From positions 248,001-312,000 of the forward strand of contig CAVVSF010000012.1 in NCBI GenBank assembly GCA_963750915.1: a DNA stretch of 64,000 nucleotides, read 5' to 3'. Under the pieces are notes generated by a model. That model searched no databases and was not told the origin of the DNA. It saw only the letters and a list, made by a program, of their open reading frames with translations. This document shows, in pieces, positions 26,328 to 38,072 of this stretch (position 1 is the stretch's first letter; each line of letters begins with the position of its first letter). Position numbers and translations under genes: made by a program. Source of the stretch: DATBJJ01 sp963750915. GTDB taxonomy: Bacteria; Acidobacteriota; Vicinamibacteria; Vicinamibacterales; 2-12-FULL-66-21.

Positions 26328-27062
26328 TCATTCCTTGAAGAGCGCGTGCGCCTCGTCTTCGGCGTCCGAGTCCGGCGCCGGGCCGTGACGCCGCGCATAG
26401 GCCAGCGAAATGCTGAAGATCACGATGATCAACCCGAACGAGATCCACTTGTTGATGCCAAACCCGACGAAGCCGATGTTGTGCAGGTACTCCACCAGCA
26501 GCTTGATCCCGACCCACGCGATGATGATGAACGCGCCGTCGACGAGCGCCGGGTAGCGCCGGACGAGCGACAGCAGCTTGCCGATCACCAGGCGCATCGC
26601 GATGATGCCGAGGATCCCGCCGGTGATGATGACCCAGATCTTGTTCGACATCGCCACCGCAACGAGGATCGAGTCGACGGCAAAGACGATGTCGGTCAGC
26701 TCGACCTTGACGACCGTGGCCCAGAACGCGGTGAGGCCGAGCCACGGCGTCGCGGGCTTCACGGCGCGGCGATCCTCAGCGCCGCCGCTATGGCCGAAGA
26801 AGTGCGCGTAGGTCAGGTAGAGCAGGTAGAGACCGCCGATCAGCTTGATCCAGGCGAGCTGGAGCAGGTGCACCGCCAGCAGCGTCGCCAGGATGCGGAA
26901 GACGAAGGCGCCGAGAATGCCATAGCGCAGGGCCTTCTTCTGCTGGTCGCGCGGCAGGCCGAGGACAAGAATTGCCAGCACCAGCGCGTTGTCGGCGCTG
27001 AGCAGCCCTTCGAGCACGACGAGCAGGGCGATGGTGAGCAGGTCGGAGGCGTGGAAATCCAT
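26328..27062 (-). CDS. TerC family integral membrane protein
   Basis: 244 residues, about 7 membrane helices. Both TerC signature acidic clusters are present: LLVVLEGLLSADNALVLAIL in helix 1 and VVKVELTDIVFAVDSILVAV in the middle, with buried Asp and Glu likely to bind Mn2+ or another divalent metal. Members are linked to manganese export during protein secretion and to tellurite resistance. No ter operon partners are near. Convergent with the preceding gene and divergent from hspR. Confidence 0.93.
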   Translation of the reverse strand: MDFHASDLLTIALLVVLEGLLSADNALVLAILVLGLPRDQQKKALRYGILGAFVFRILATLLAVHLLQLAWIKLIGGLYLLYLTYAHFFGHSGGAEDRRAVKPATPWLGLTAFWATVVKVELTDIVFAVDSILVAVAMSNKIWVIITGGILGIIAMRLVIGKLLSLVRRYPALVDGAFIIIAWVGIKLLVEYLHNIGFVGFGINKWISFGLIIVIFSISLAYARRHGPAPDSDAEDEAHALFKE

Positions 27063-27078
27063 TCAGGCGCGAGGCATC

Positions 27079-27108
27079 CTTGACACGAATCGTATCAATC
27101 CCTATATT
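27079..27108 (+). promoter_or_regulatory. Heat-shock operon promoter with HAIR-like HspR operator
   Basis: TTGACA (27080-27085), a 17-bp spacer and TATATT (27103-27108) make a strong sigma-70-type promoter. Overlapping it is CTTGA (27079-27083) and TCAAT (27095-27099), giving TTGA-N11-TCAA, the spacing of the HAIR element (CTTGAGT-N7-ACTCAAG) bound by HspR. The operator covers the -35 box and spacer, as expected for repression. The inner GT/AC pairs of the consensus are not kept. Confidence 0.72.
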
Positions 27109-27200
27109 TGGATCGACGCAACTTGGTTGTCCGACGACAGCGTCGCGCGCCGTCTGATTCGGCACGCGGTCACGTCTGTATCGGGCCAGAGGTTCTGGCG

Positions 27201-27536
27201 GTGGAACACGATCTCTACTTTATCAGCATGGCCGCCCGGCTGCTGGACATGCACCCGCAGACGCTGCGCAAGTACGAGCGTCTCGGCCTGGTCAGCCCCA
27301 CGCGCACTGTCGGCAGCATGCGTGTCTATTCGCGTGACGAGCTCGACCGTCTCCGGCTCATCAAGCACCTGGTAGACGAGGCGGGCGTGAATCTCGCCGG
27401 CGTCCAGCGGCTGCTGGACATCGCCGAGGCGGTGCAGCGCCTGCGACCGCTGATGCAGGAGAGCGCGACACGGCCGGACAACCGACGCCGCATGGCGCTG
27501 GAAATCGAGCGCATCGGCCGCATGGTCGGGCTCTGA
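27201..27536 (+). CDS. hspR: MerR-family heat-shock regulator HspR
   Basis: 111 residues from GTG 27201 (VEHDLYFISMAARLLDMHPQ), preceded by AGAGG. The helix-turn-helix region MHPQTLRKYERLGLVSPTRT and VGSMRVYSRDELDRLRLIKH is the HspR form of the MerR fold. The second half (NLAGVQRLLDIAEAVQRLRP) gives the dimer helix. HspR represses dnaK/clpB-type operons through HAIR elements and needs DnaK as co-repressor in studied species. Here the chaperone genes dnaJ/cbpA and clpB follow directly and the HAIR-like site lies upstream. Confidence 0.9.
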   Translation: MEHDLYFISMAARLLDMHPQTLRKYERLGLVSPTRTVGSMRVYSRDELDRLRLIKHLVDEAGVNLAGVQRLLDIAEAVQRLRPLMQESATRPDNRRRMALEIERIGRMVGL

Positions 27537-27562
27537 TTTGTCGCGGTAATCAGGCACTGAGA

Positions 27563-27613
27563 AGCGAGTGCGCCGGAGGGCAGCGTCCGAAGGACGCCGC
27601 CGAGCGCTAAAGA
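27563..27613. repeat. REP-like intergenic repeat, copy 2
   Basis: AAGCGAGTGCGCCGGAGGG, a hairpin (GCGTCC-GAA-GGACGC) and GCCGAGCGC, directly before the J-domain gene. Same outer blocks as 13384-13434. Confidence 0.5.
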
Positions 27614-28612
27614 ATGGAATTCAAGGATTACTACCAGACGCTGGGCGTCACCAAGGCATCGTCGGAGAAAGAGATCAAGCAGGCGTTCCGCAAGCTCGCC
27701 CGCAAGTTCCATCCCGACGTAAATCCCGGGGACAAGTCCGCCGAGGCGCGCTTCAAGGAGATCAACGAGGCGTACGAGGTGCTGGGCGACGCCGACAAGC
27801 GCAAGAAGTACGACGAGCTCGGCGCCAACTGGCGGATGTACGAGCAGGCGCGGCAGTCCGGCCAGGCGTATCCTGGCTCCCCTTTCGGCGATCAGGGCGG
27901 GCCGCAGGGCGGGGCCTGGAACATCAACATGGGCGGCCCGGGCGGCGGCTACCGGACGATGACCGAAGAGGAGATGGAAGAGCTCTTCGGCAACCAGGAC
28001 CCGTTCTCGGATTTTTTCAACACTTTCTTCGGCGGCGGCGGGGGCGGACGGGAAGCGCGCGGCCGTGGCCGCGCGCCGCGAACCCAGAAGGGGCGCGACA
28101 TCGAGCACTCCGTCGAGCTGACGCTGGAAGAAGCGTTCCACGGCGCGACACGGCGGATCTCGATCAAGCAGGGCGGACACGCGCGCAGCGTCGACGTCCG
28201 CATCCCGGCCGGCGTCAAGGACGGATCGCGCGTGCGCGCTGCCGGCGAAGGCGAGACCGGCGCCAGCGGCGGCGCCTCCGGCGACCTCTACCTGCGCGTC
28301 CAGACGCGGCCGCATCCCGTGTTCGAGCGCCAGGGCGACGACTTGCACACGACGATTGCCTTGCCGGTGACGACGGCCGTCCTCGGCGGCGAAGCTCAGG
28401 TGCCGACCATCACCGGTTCGGTGCGGCTCAAGATTCCGGAAACGACGCAGGCGAAGCAGGTGTTTCGACTGAAAGGACACGGGATGCCGGTCGTCGGCAA
28501 GCCGGAGACGCGGGGAGACCTCTACGCCGCGATTGACGTCCAGCTCCCCCGCTCGCTGACGAAGGATCAGCGGGAACACTACGAGGCGCTGTCCAGGCTG
28601 GAGCGCAGCTGA
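27614..28612 (+). CDS. J-domain co-chaperone, CbpA/DnaJ-like without zinc finger
   Basis: 332 residues. The J domain (residues 2-70) has the HPD motif in KFHPDVNPGD and opens DYYQTLGVTKASSEKEIKQA. A Gly/Phe-rich linker follows (GGAWNINMGGPGGGYRTMTE; FFGGGGGGREARGRG), then two DnaJ C-terminal beta domains (KGRDIEHSVELTLEEAFHGA, TRISI, RGDLYAAIDVQLPRS). The Cys-rich zinc module of DnaJ is absent, so it is the CbpA type. It delivers unfolded proteins to DnaK. Placed between hspR and clpB, it is likely under HspR control. Confidence 0.93.
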   Translation: MEFKDYYQTLGVTKASSEKEIKQAFRKLARKFHPDVNPGDKSAEARFKEINEAYEVLGDADKRKKYDELGANWRMYEQARQSGQAYPGSPFGDQGGPQGGAWNINMGGPGGGYRTMTEEEMEELFGNQDPFSDFFNTFFGGGGGGREARGRGRAPRTQKGRDIEHSVELTLEEAFHGATRRISIKQGGHARSVDVRIPAGVKDGSRVRAAGEGETGASGGASGDLYLRVQTRPHPVFERQGDDLHTTIALPVTTAVLGGEAQVPTITGSVRLKIPETTQAKQVFRLKGHGMPVVGKPETRGDLYAAIDVQLPRSLTKDQREHYEALSRLERS

Positions 28613-28637
28613 TAGCAGCCCGGCGCAAGGTAAGAAT

Positions 28638-31262
<2,625 letters not shown>

Positions 31263-31292
31263 TCCTCGGCGGGCGTCATAGAATCAGGATCA

Positions 31293-33204
31293 ATGGCCGA
31301 TAACCCGCCCGGGCCCGGACCGAACCTCCCCAAGCGCCGCGCCGGCGACAAGCGGATGCCGGGACGGCCGGGCGCCGGCTCTGCCATGTGGTACGCGCTG
31401 GGCGTCCTCGCGATCCTGGCGATCAGCCAGGCCCTGTTCTTCGCGCTCCGGACCGGCGACGCCATCCCCTACAGCGACTTCAAGGCGCAGGTCCGCAACG
31501 GCCAGGTGATGGAGGCGACGGTCGCGCGAAGACCGCATCCTCGGCCGACTCAAGACGGCCGACGGCAAGGGCAAGCCGTTCATCACCATCCGCATCGCCG
31601 ATCCCAAGCTCGTCGAAGAGCTCGAGCAGCACGGCGTCAAGTATCGAGGCGAGATTGCCAGCCGCTGGGTCGCGGAGGTCCTCGGCTGGGTGATCCCGAT
31701 CGGCCTCGTGATCGCGTTGTGGGTCTTCTTCTTCCGCCGGATGGCGGGTGCCGAGGGCGGCGTCATGTCGTTCGCCCGCAGCCGCGCCAAGATTTACGCC
31801 GAGGACGACGTCAAGGTGAAGTTCGGCGACGTCGCCGGCGTCGACGAAGCGGAGGAGGAGCTGCGCGAGATCGTCGAGTTCCTCAAGACGCCGAAGAAGT
31901 ACACGAGCATCGGCGGCCGGATCCCGAAGGGCGTCCTGCTGGTCGGGCCGCCGGGCACGGGCAAGACGCTGCTCGCGCGCGCCGTCGCCGGCGAGGCCAA
32001 CGTGCCCTTCTTCAGTCTCAGCGGCTCGGAGTTCGTCGAGATGTTCGTCGGCGTCGGCGCCGCCCGCGTCCGCGACCTGTTCGGCCAGGCCGAGAACAAG
32101 GCGCCCTGCATCGTCTTCATCGACGAGCTCGACGCCCTCGGCAAGATTCGCATCCAGACGCCGATGGGCAGCCACGAGGAGCGCGAGCAGACGCTGAACC
32201 AGCTGCTGGCCGAGATGGACGGCTTCGACGCGCGCAAGGGCGTCATCATCATGGGCGCGACCAACCGGCCCGAGGTGCTCGACCCGGCACTGCTCCGCCC
32301 GGGCCGCTTCGATCGCCAGGTGCTCGTCGACAAGCCCGACGTCCGCGGCCGCGAGCAGATCCTGCGGATCCACGTCAAGAACGTGAAAGTCGACGCCAAC
32401 GTCGATCTCAAGGTGATCGCGGCCCGGACGGCCGGCTTCGCCGGCGCCGATCTCGCCAACCTCGTCAACGAGGCGGCGCTGCTGGCGGCGCGCCGCGACA
32501 AGATGACGGTCGAGATGAAGGACTTCGACGAGGCCATCGACCGCGTGATCGCCGGTCTCGAGAAGAAGCGGGTGATGAGCGGGAAGGAACGGCGGATCGT
32601 CGCCTACCACGAGTCGGGGCACGCCATCGTTGCCAGCGTGCTCCCCGGTCTCGATCCGGTGCACAAGATTTCGATCGTCCAGCGCGGCTTCGGGGCGCTC
32701 GGCTACACGATGCAGCTGCCGCTCGAGGATCGCTACCTGATGACGCGCGGCGATCTGCTCAGCCAGCTCGCGGTCCTGCTCGGCGGCCGCAGCGCCGAGG
32801 AGATCGCGTTCGGCGAGATCTCCACCGGAGCGCAGAACGATCTGATGCGGGCCACGGACATCGCCCGGGCGATGGTGACGCAGTTCGGCATGAGCGACAC
32901 CCTCGGGCTGGTGAGCTACGAGGGGCAGCGGTCGCCGGCGTTCCTCGAGGGCGCGGGCCAGGACCGCGGCAACTACGCCGAAGAGACGGCGCTCAAGATC
33001 GATCTCGAGATCAAGCGAATCGTCACCGAGGCGCACGAGCAGGCGCTCGGCCTGCTGCGCAGCCACCGCGACATTCTCGACCGGCTGTCGGCACGGCTGC
33101 TCGAGAAGGAAGTCATCGAGTCCGAAGAGCTCAAGGCGATCATGGGCCCGCCGGCACCGAAGGCACCGGAGACGATTCCCGCAGACGTCCCCCCGGTTGG
33201 CTGA
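31293..33204 (+). CDS. ftsH: ATP-dependent zinc metalloprotease FtsH, frameshifted
   Basis: The first frame starts MADNPPGPGPNLPKRRAGDK at 31293 and has membrane helix 1 (WYALGVLAILAISQALFFAL) and the start of the periplasmic domain. It breaks near 31527; skipping one C restores EDRILGRLKTADGKGKPFIT and runs into helix 2 (IPIGLVIALWVFFFRR). The second frame (from 31690) is a complete cytosolic part: GPPGTGKT, IVFIDELDALGKI, the arginine-finger region RPGRFDRQVLVD and zinc site HESGH in AYHESGHAIVAS. FtsH degrades misfolded membrane and regulatory proteins. The gene is nearly always intact, so I suspect a sequencing or assembly error. Confidence 0.9.
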
Positions 33205-33337
33205 GGCCTTCCTCCCCTCCTGACCGCGTCTCGCCTCCGGATCCCCGCAGGCTCTCCCTGACGCGGCCAGCGCCTCGAGCCCTCGGTGTACAATTCTGCC
33301 GTTTCCTGCCACGAACTTCGTGCTTCCGAGGACCCGA

Positions 33338-36300
33338 ATGAGACGTGCTGCGACCATTGTTCTGGCGGGGGCTCTCTTCACCGCCGCCAGCTCCACCGGC
33401 TTCACGCAATCGCCGTCGAACCCGTATGCGCGCGACGCGAAACAGCCGATCGACGAGGCCTATACCAGGAAGCTGCGCGACTACACGACCGCGCCGTACT
33501 TCACCTCCCCGCTCGTCGACTACCTGCCGGCGTCGAAGACGGTGCCGACGCCGCAGGCCGTGCTCGGCGACGTCGCCGGCGCGCCGAACATGCTGCCCTA
33601 CGTCGCCGAGGTGCACCAGTACATGCGGATGGTCGAGAAGGCCAGCCCGCGGGTGAAGGTGTACTCGATCGGAAAGAGCGAGGAAGGCCGCGAGATGATC
33701 GCGGTGGCGATCTCGTCGGAAGCCAACCTGGCGAAGATGGACGAGAATCGGGCTCGCCTCGCCAGGCTGGCCGACCCGCGAACGATCGGCATGAACGACG
33801 CCGAGGCCGACAAGATCGTCGATCAGTCCGTGCCCGTGTACTACATCACCGGCGCGATTCACTCGCCGGAAACCGGCTCGCCGACGGCGCTGATGGAGCT
33901 CGCCTATCGCCTCGCGGTCGACGAGAGCCCCTACATTCAGAAAATTCGCAACCGCATCGTCGTGTTGATCACGCCTGTCGTCGAGGTGGACGGCCGCGAC
34001 CGCCAGGTCGACATCTACCGCTGGCACATCGCCAATCCCGGCAAGCAGTGGCCGTCGCTCATCTACTGGGGCAAGTACGTCGCGCACGACAACAACCGCG
34101 ATGCGATGGCGCTGACGCTGAACCTGACGCGCAACGTCCTCAACACCTACGTCGAATGGAAAGCCCAGGTCCTGCACGACCTGCACGAGTCGGTGGCCTA
34201 CCTCTACGACAACACCGTCGGCGACGGACCGTACAACGCATGGCTCGACCCGATCCTGACCGACGAGTGGCAGATGATCGGCTGGCACAACGTGTCGGAG
34301 ATGACAAAGATGGGGATGCCTGGCGTCTTCACCCACGGCACCTTCGACACGTGGACACCCGGCTATTTGATGTTCATGGCCGCGACCCACAACGGCATCA
34401 GCCGGCTCTACGAGACGTTCGGCAATGGTGGCGCGGACACGCTCGACCGCACTCTCGGCCCCGCCGACACCTCCCGCACCTGGTACAAGCAGAACCCGCC
34501 GCTGCCGAAGGCCAAGTGGTCACAGCGCAACAACAACAACTACCAGCAGACGGGCCTGCTGGTCACGCTCAACCACTTCGCCGACAACAAGAATCTCTTC
34601 CTCAAGAACTTCTACCTGAAGAGCAAGCGGTCGATCCTGAAGCCGAAGACCGAGGGGCCGGCGGCTTACGTGTTCCCCGGCGACGACCCGCGGCCCGGGC
34701 CGCAGGCGGATCTGCTGCGCATCCTCCAGCTCCAAGGCTGCGAAATCTCGCGCGCGACGGCGCCGTTCACGGTGACCGTGCCGGGCAAGCCGCGGCCGCC
34801 GCGCGAGACGACCCCGACCGACGGTGATGGCGACGGCAACGGCGGCAGCGCCGAGGGCGGCGGCCGCGGCAGTGCCGGCGCGAAAGACAAGCCGGTGCCG
34901 CCGGAGTCGCGCACGTTCCCGGCGGGCACTTACGTCCTGCGGATGGACCAGCCGTACAGCCGTATCGCCGACACCCTGCTCGACTATCAGTACCTGGGCT
35001 CCCGACGATCCCCAGCGCAATCCGTACGACGATACCGGCTGGACCTTTGGAGAGCTCTTCAACGTCCAGGTTGTGCGCGTCGCCGACGTCAAGGTGCTCG
35101 ACGCGAAGCTCGAGGCCGTCAAGGGCGACGTTATCGCCGCGGGCGGCGTGAACGGCAGCGGCGCGGTCTATGCCGTCAACCACAACGCCGACCCGTCACT
35201 GGCGACGCTGCGCTACCGGTTCCGCGAGGCGCAGTTCGACGTCGCCGAGGAGCCGTTCGAGTCGGGCGGGCACAAGTTCAATCGCGGTTCGTTCATCATC
35301 CGCGGCGTCGACTGGCGACGCTCTTGGCAAGGCTGCGACCGAGCTCGGGCTGAACGTCGTCGGCCTGACGGCAGCGCCGAACGTGGGGACGCACCCGGCC
35401 CGCGCCGCCCGCGTCGCGCTGATGCACACCTGGATCAACACGCAGGACGAGGGGTGGTGGCGCCTGGCCCTCGATCAGATCGCCGTCCCCTATACCTACA
35501 TCAGCACCCAGGACGTCGCCGCCGACCGCGATTTGCGGTCGAAGTTCGACGTCATCCTGTTTCCGCCGCTCGGTCGCGGCGCCAGCCAGCAGGTCGTCAC
35601 CGGGCTGCCGATGTACGGAAATCCGCTGCCGTGGAAGACGACCCCCGAGACGCCGAACATCGGCAAGATCGATTCGACCGACGACATGCGTCCGGGGCTC
35701 GGCTGGGAAGGTCTCGCCAACCTGCAGGCGTTCGTGCGCGCCGGCGGCGTGCTCGTAACGGTCGACGACACGGCGAGCTTCGCGGTTCAATATGGCTTCG
35801 CTGCCGGCGTGTCGGTGACGCCGGCCCAGCGCCTCAAGATCACCGGCGCGGTGCTGCGATCGAAGGTTGTCGACGACCGCAGCCCGATCGCCTATGGCTT
35901 CGGCGAGAACCTGTCGATCTACTCCTCGGACGGCCCGATCTTCGGCGTCAGCAGCATGGTCTCCGGCCGCGGCGGCCGCGGCGGCGGCGCCGAGACCCGG
36001 CGGCCGACCGGGCGCGGCACCGCGGACGAACCGGACCAGCCGCAGGGGCGCCCGCCGGCCGAGCCGCTGCCGCAGGACCCGCGCGTCGAACCGTGGCAGG
36101 CGGCGCCCATCCGCGAGGAACAGCTCCGCAACGGCATCGGCATCATTCCCCCCGGGCAGCGGCCGCGCGTCGTCATGCGCTACGGCGACGCCCGCGACCT
36201 GCTGGTCTCGGGCCTGCTCGACGCCGGCACCGAGATCGCGCAGCGGCCGATGGTGATCGACGTGCCCGTCGACAAGGGCCACGTGGTGATGTTCTCGAAC

Positions 36301-36405
36301 AACCCGATCTGGCGCGGCGAAACGCACGGCAGCTACTTCCTCGTGCTCAACGCCATCCTGAATCACGACAACCTGGGCGCTGGCCGCCGGCTCGACACGC
36401 GGTGA
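33338..36405 (+). CDS. M14 family zinc carboxypeptidase, secreted, with two apparent frameshifts
   Basis: About 1,020 residues if rejoined, starting at ATG 33338 with a signal peptide (ATIVLAGALFTAASSTGF). The M14 site shows in VYYITGAIHSPETGSPTALM (zinc HxxE) and later HDLHESVAYLYD. Breaks occur near 35005 (one extra base before PDDPQRNPYDDTGW) and near 35312 (before LGKAATELGLNVVGL). The C-terminal domain is long and rich in Pro/Gly/Arg loops (SSMVSGRGGRGGGAETRRPT). It ends with HVVMFSNNPIWRGETHGSYF. It probably digests extracellular peptides. The two breaks are +1 shifts of the kind seen elsewhere in this window. Confidence 0.82.
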
Positions 36406-36418
36406 CCGGACGAACAGC

Positions 36419-37725
36419 ATGAGTGCGCTTGGCCAGGATCTTCGGTACGCGTTCCGGACGCTCGGCCGGACGCCCGCCTTCACAACATCTGGGTCGATCT
36501 CGGCGTCGGCAACCAGTCGCTGCCGGCCGTCTCGCCGCTCGACTATCTCGACTATCGCGAGCGGGCGACGCTCTTCGAGGGGTTCGCCGCGGCGACCGGC
36601 GGCGGCGCCGTCGGCGCCACCGGCGCGCTGGGGGGCACGAAGACGCTCGAGACACAGCGCGTCGACGTGACGCCGGTCGCCGCGAACTTCTTCCAGCTGT
36701 TCGGCGTCGATCCGGTGCTCGGACGGCATTTCCTTCCCGCCGAGGAAAAACCGGGCAGCCCCCAGGTCGCCATCCTTTCCCACCGGCTCTGGAAGCGCCG
36801 CTTCGCTGCCGACCCGGCGATCGTCGGCCGGCAGATCATCCTCGACGGCATCGATCACACCGTTGTCGGCGTCATGCCGGAGAGCTTCACGCTGTGGCTG
36901 CCGGCGGAGGCGTTTCTCGTCACCGACGCCGAGATCTGGAAGCCGCTGCGCTACAACTACGAGGCCGCGCCGGCGCGCAACTTCACTACTTTCACGGTTC
37001 GGCCGGCTGAAGCCGGACGTCACCCTCGAACAGGCGCAGGCGGAGATGGAGGGCCTCGCCAGGCAGCTGCGGCTCGAGCATCCGATGCACGAGTCGTCGG
37101 ACATGCGGATACGCGTCGTGCCGCTCCAGGCCGACATCGTCAAGCACGTGGAGCCGACACTCTCCGCGCTGCTCGGGGCGGTGGCGTTCGTGCTGCTCAT
37201 CGCCTGCGCCAACGTCGCGCATCTGCTGCTCGCCCGGGCGACGACGCGGCAGCACGAGATGGCGCTGCGCTCGGCGCTCGGCGCCGGCAGCTGGCGGCTG
37301 ATGCGTCAACTGGCAACCGAGAGCATGGTCCTCGCGGCAGCCGGAGGCGCCGGCGGGCTGTGTTCGCGGTTGTCGCCGTCGTGCTCGCCATCGTCGGCGT
37401 CTACAGCGTGATCTCCTATTCGTTCGGACTGCGGACGCGGGAGATCGGCATCCGCATCGCCCTCGGCGAGAAGCCGAGCCAGGTACGTAACGCGGTCATG
37501 GCGCAGGGGCTCAGGTTGATTGTCCCGAGCCTTGCGGTCGGCGCGCTGGCCGCGTGGATCCTGTCGCAGTTCATGACGCCGCTGCTCTACCAGACGCAGG
37601 CGGGCGATTCGTTCACCTTCGCGGCGACGATCGCCCTGCTGCTCGCGGTCGGCCTCGCCGGCTGCTACATTCCTGCGCGCAGGGCGACGGCGGTCAGTCC
37701 TTTGCGGGCGTTACGGACTGAGTAG
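36419..37725 (+). pseudogene. ADOP-family permease, broken by two deletions and a frameshift
   Basis: It opens MSALGQDLRYAFRTLGRTPA, the usual ADOP start, then at about 36482 jumps into the periplasmic domain (PLDYLDYRERATLFEGFAAA); the first membrane helix is missing. The frame shifts near 37005 before LKPDVTLEQAQAEMEGLARQ and the first FtsX block (LLGAVAFVLLIACANVAHLL). At about 37355 it jumps to the last FtsX block (VLAIVGVYSVISYSFGLRTR) and ends in PARRATAVSPLRALRTE. The second periplasmic half, about 350-400 residues, is absent. It cannot make a normal permease as written. A nearly intact ADOP gene lies at 337-2847. Confidence 0.8.
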
Positions 37726-37727
37726 AC

Positions 37728-37979
37728 CGTGCCTCGTGCGGGGTGCCTTGTGCCTGGTGCTCGACGTGCCAGGTGCGAAGTGCCGGGTGCGAAGTGCCGG
37801 GTGCGAAGTGCCGGGTGCGAGGTGCCTGGTGCGAGGTGCCTGGTGCGACGTGCGGCGTGCCTGGTGCGGCGGCATCGCACCCTAGCACCCTGGCACCCTA
37901 GCACCCTGGCACCCCGCCCGAAGCACCCAGCACCCTCGTACGTCGAGCACCAGGCACAAGGCACCCCGCACGAAGCACG
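37728..37979. repeat. Heptamer-word array A (GTGC) with 40-bp terminal inverted repeats
   Basis: Starts two bases after the stop of the ADOP remnant. GTGC words recur with a 7-nt spacing (pairs such as AAGTGCC-GGGTGCG three times), then the strand complement (CCCTAGCACCCTGGCAC). The ends 37728-37767 and 37940-37979 are inverted repeats with 39 of 40 matches. The whole 252 bp could fold into a long cruciform. The rest of the gap to 38072 (about 90 bp) has no clear feature. Confidence 0.85.
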
Positions 37980-38072
37980 TAATGATCGACTTCCCCGATC
38001 CCTCCCTCCCGCGGTTGAATCTCTAAACCCCTTGGTCCATACTCTGCCGCGACAATCTGGAGTTGTTGGACG

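Noticed and set aside
37728..37979. CRISPR array at the GTGC repeats
   Set aside because: The repeating unit is 7 nt with no unique spacers and no cas genes nearby.
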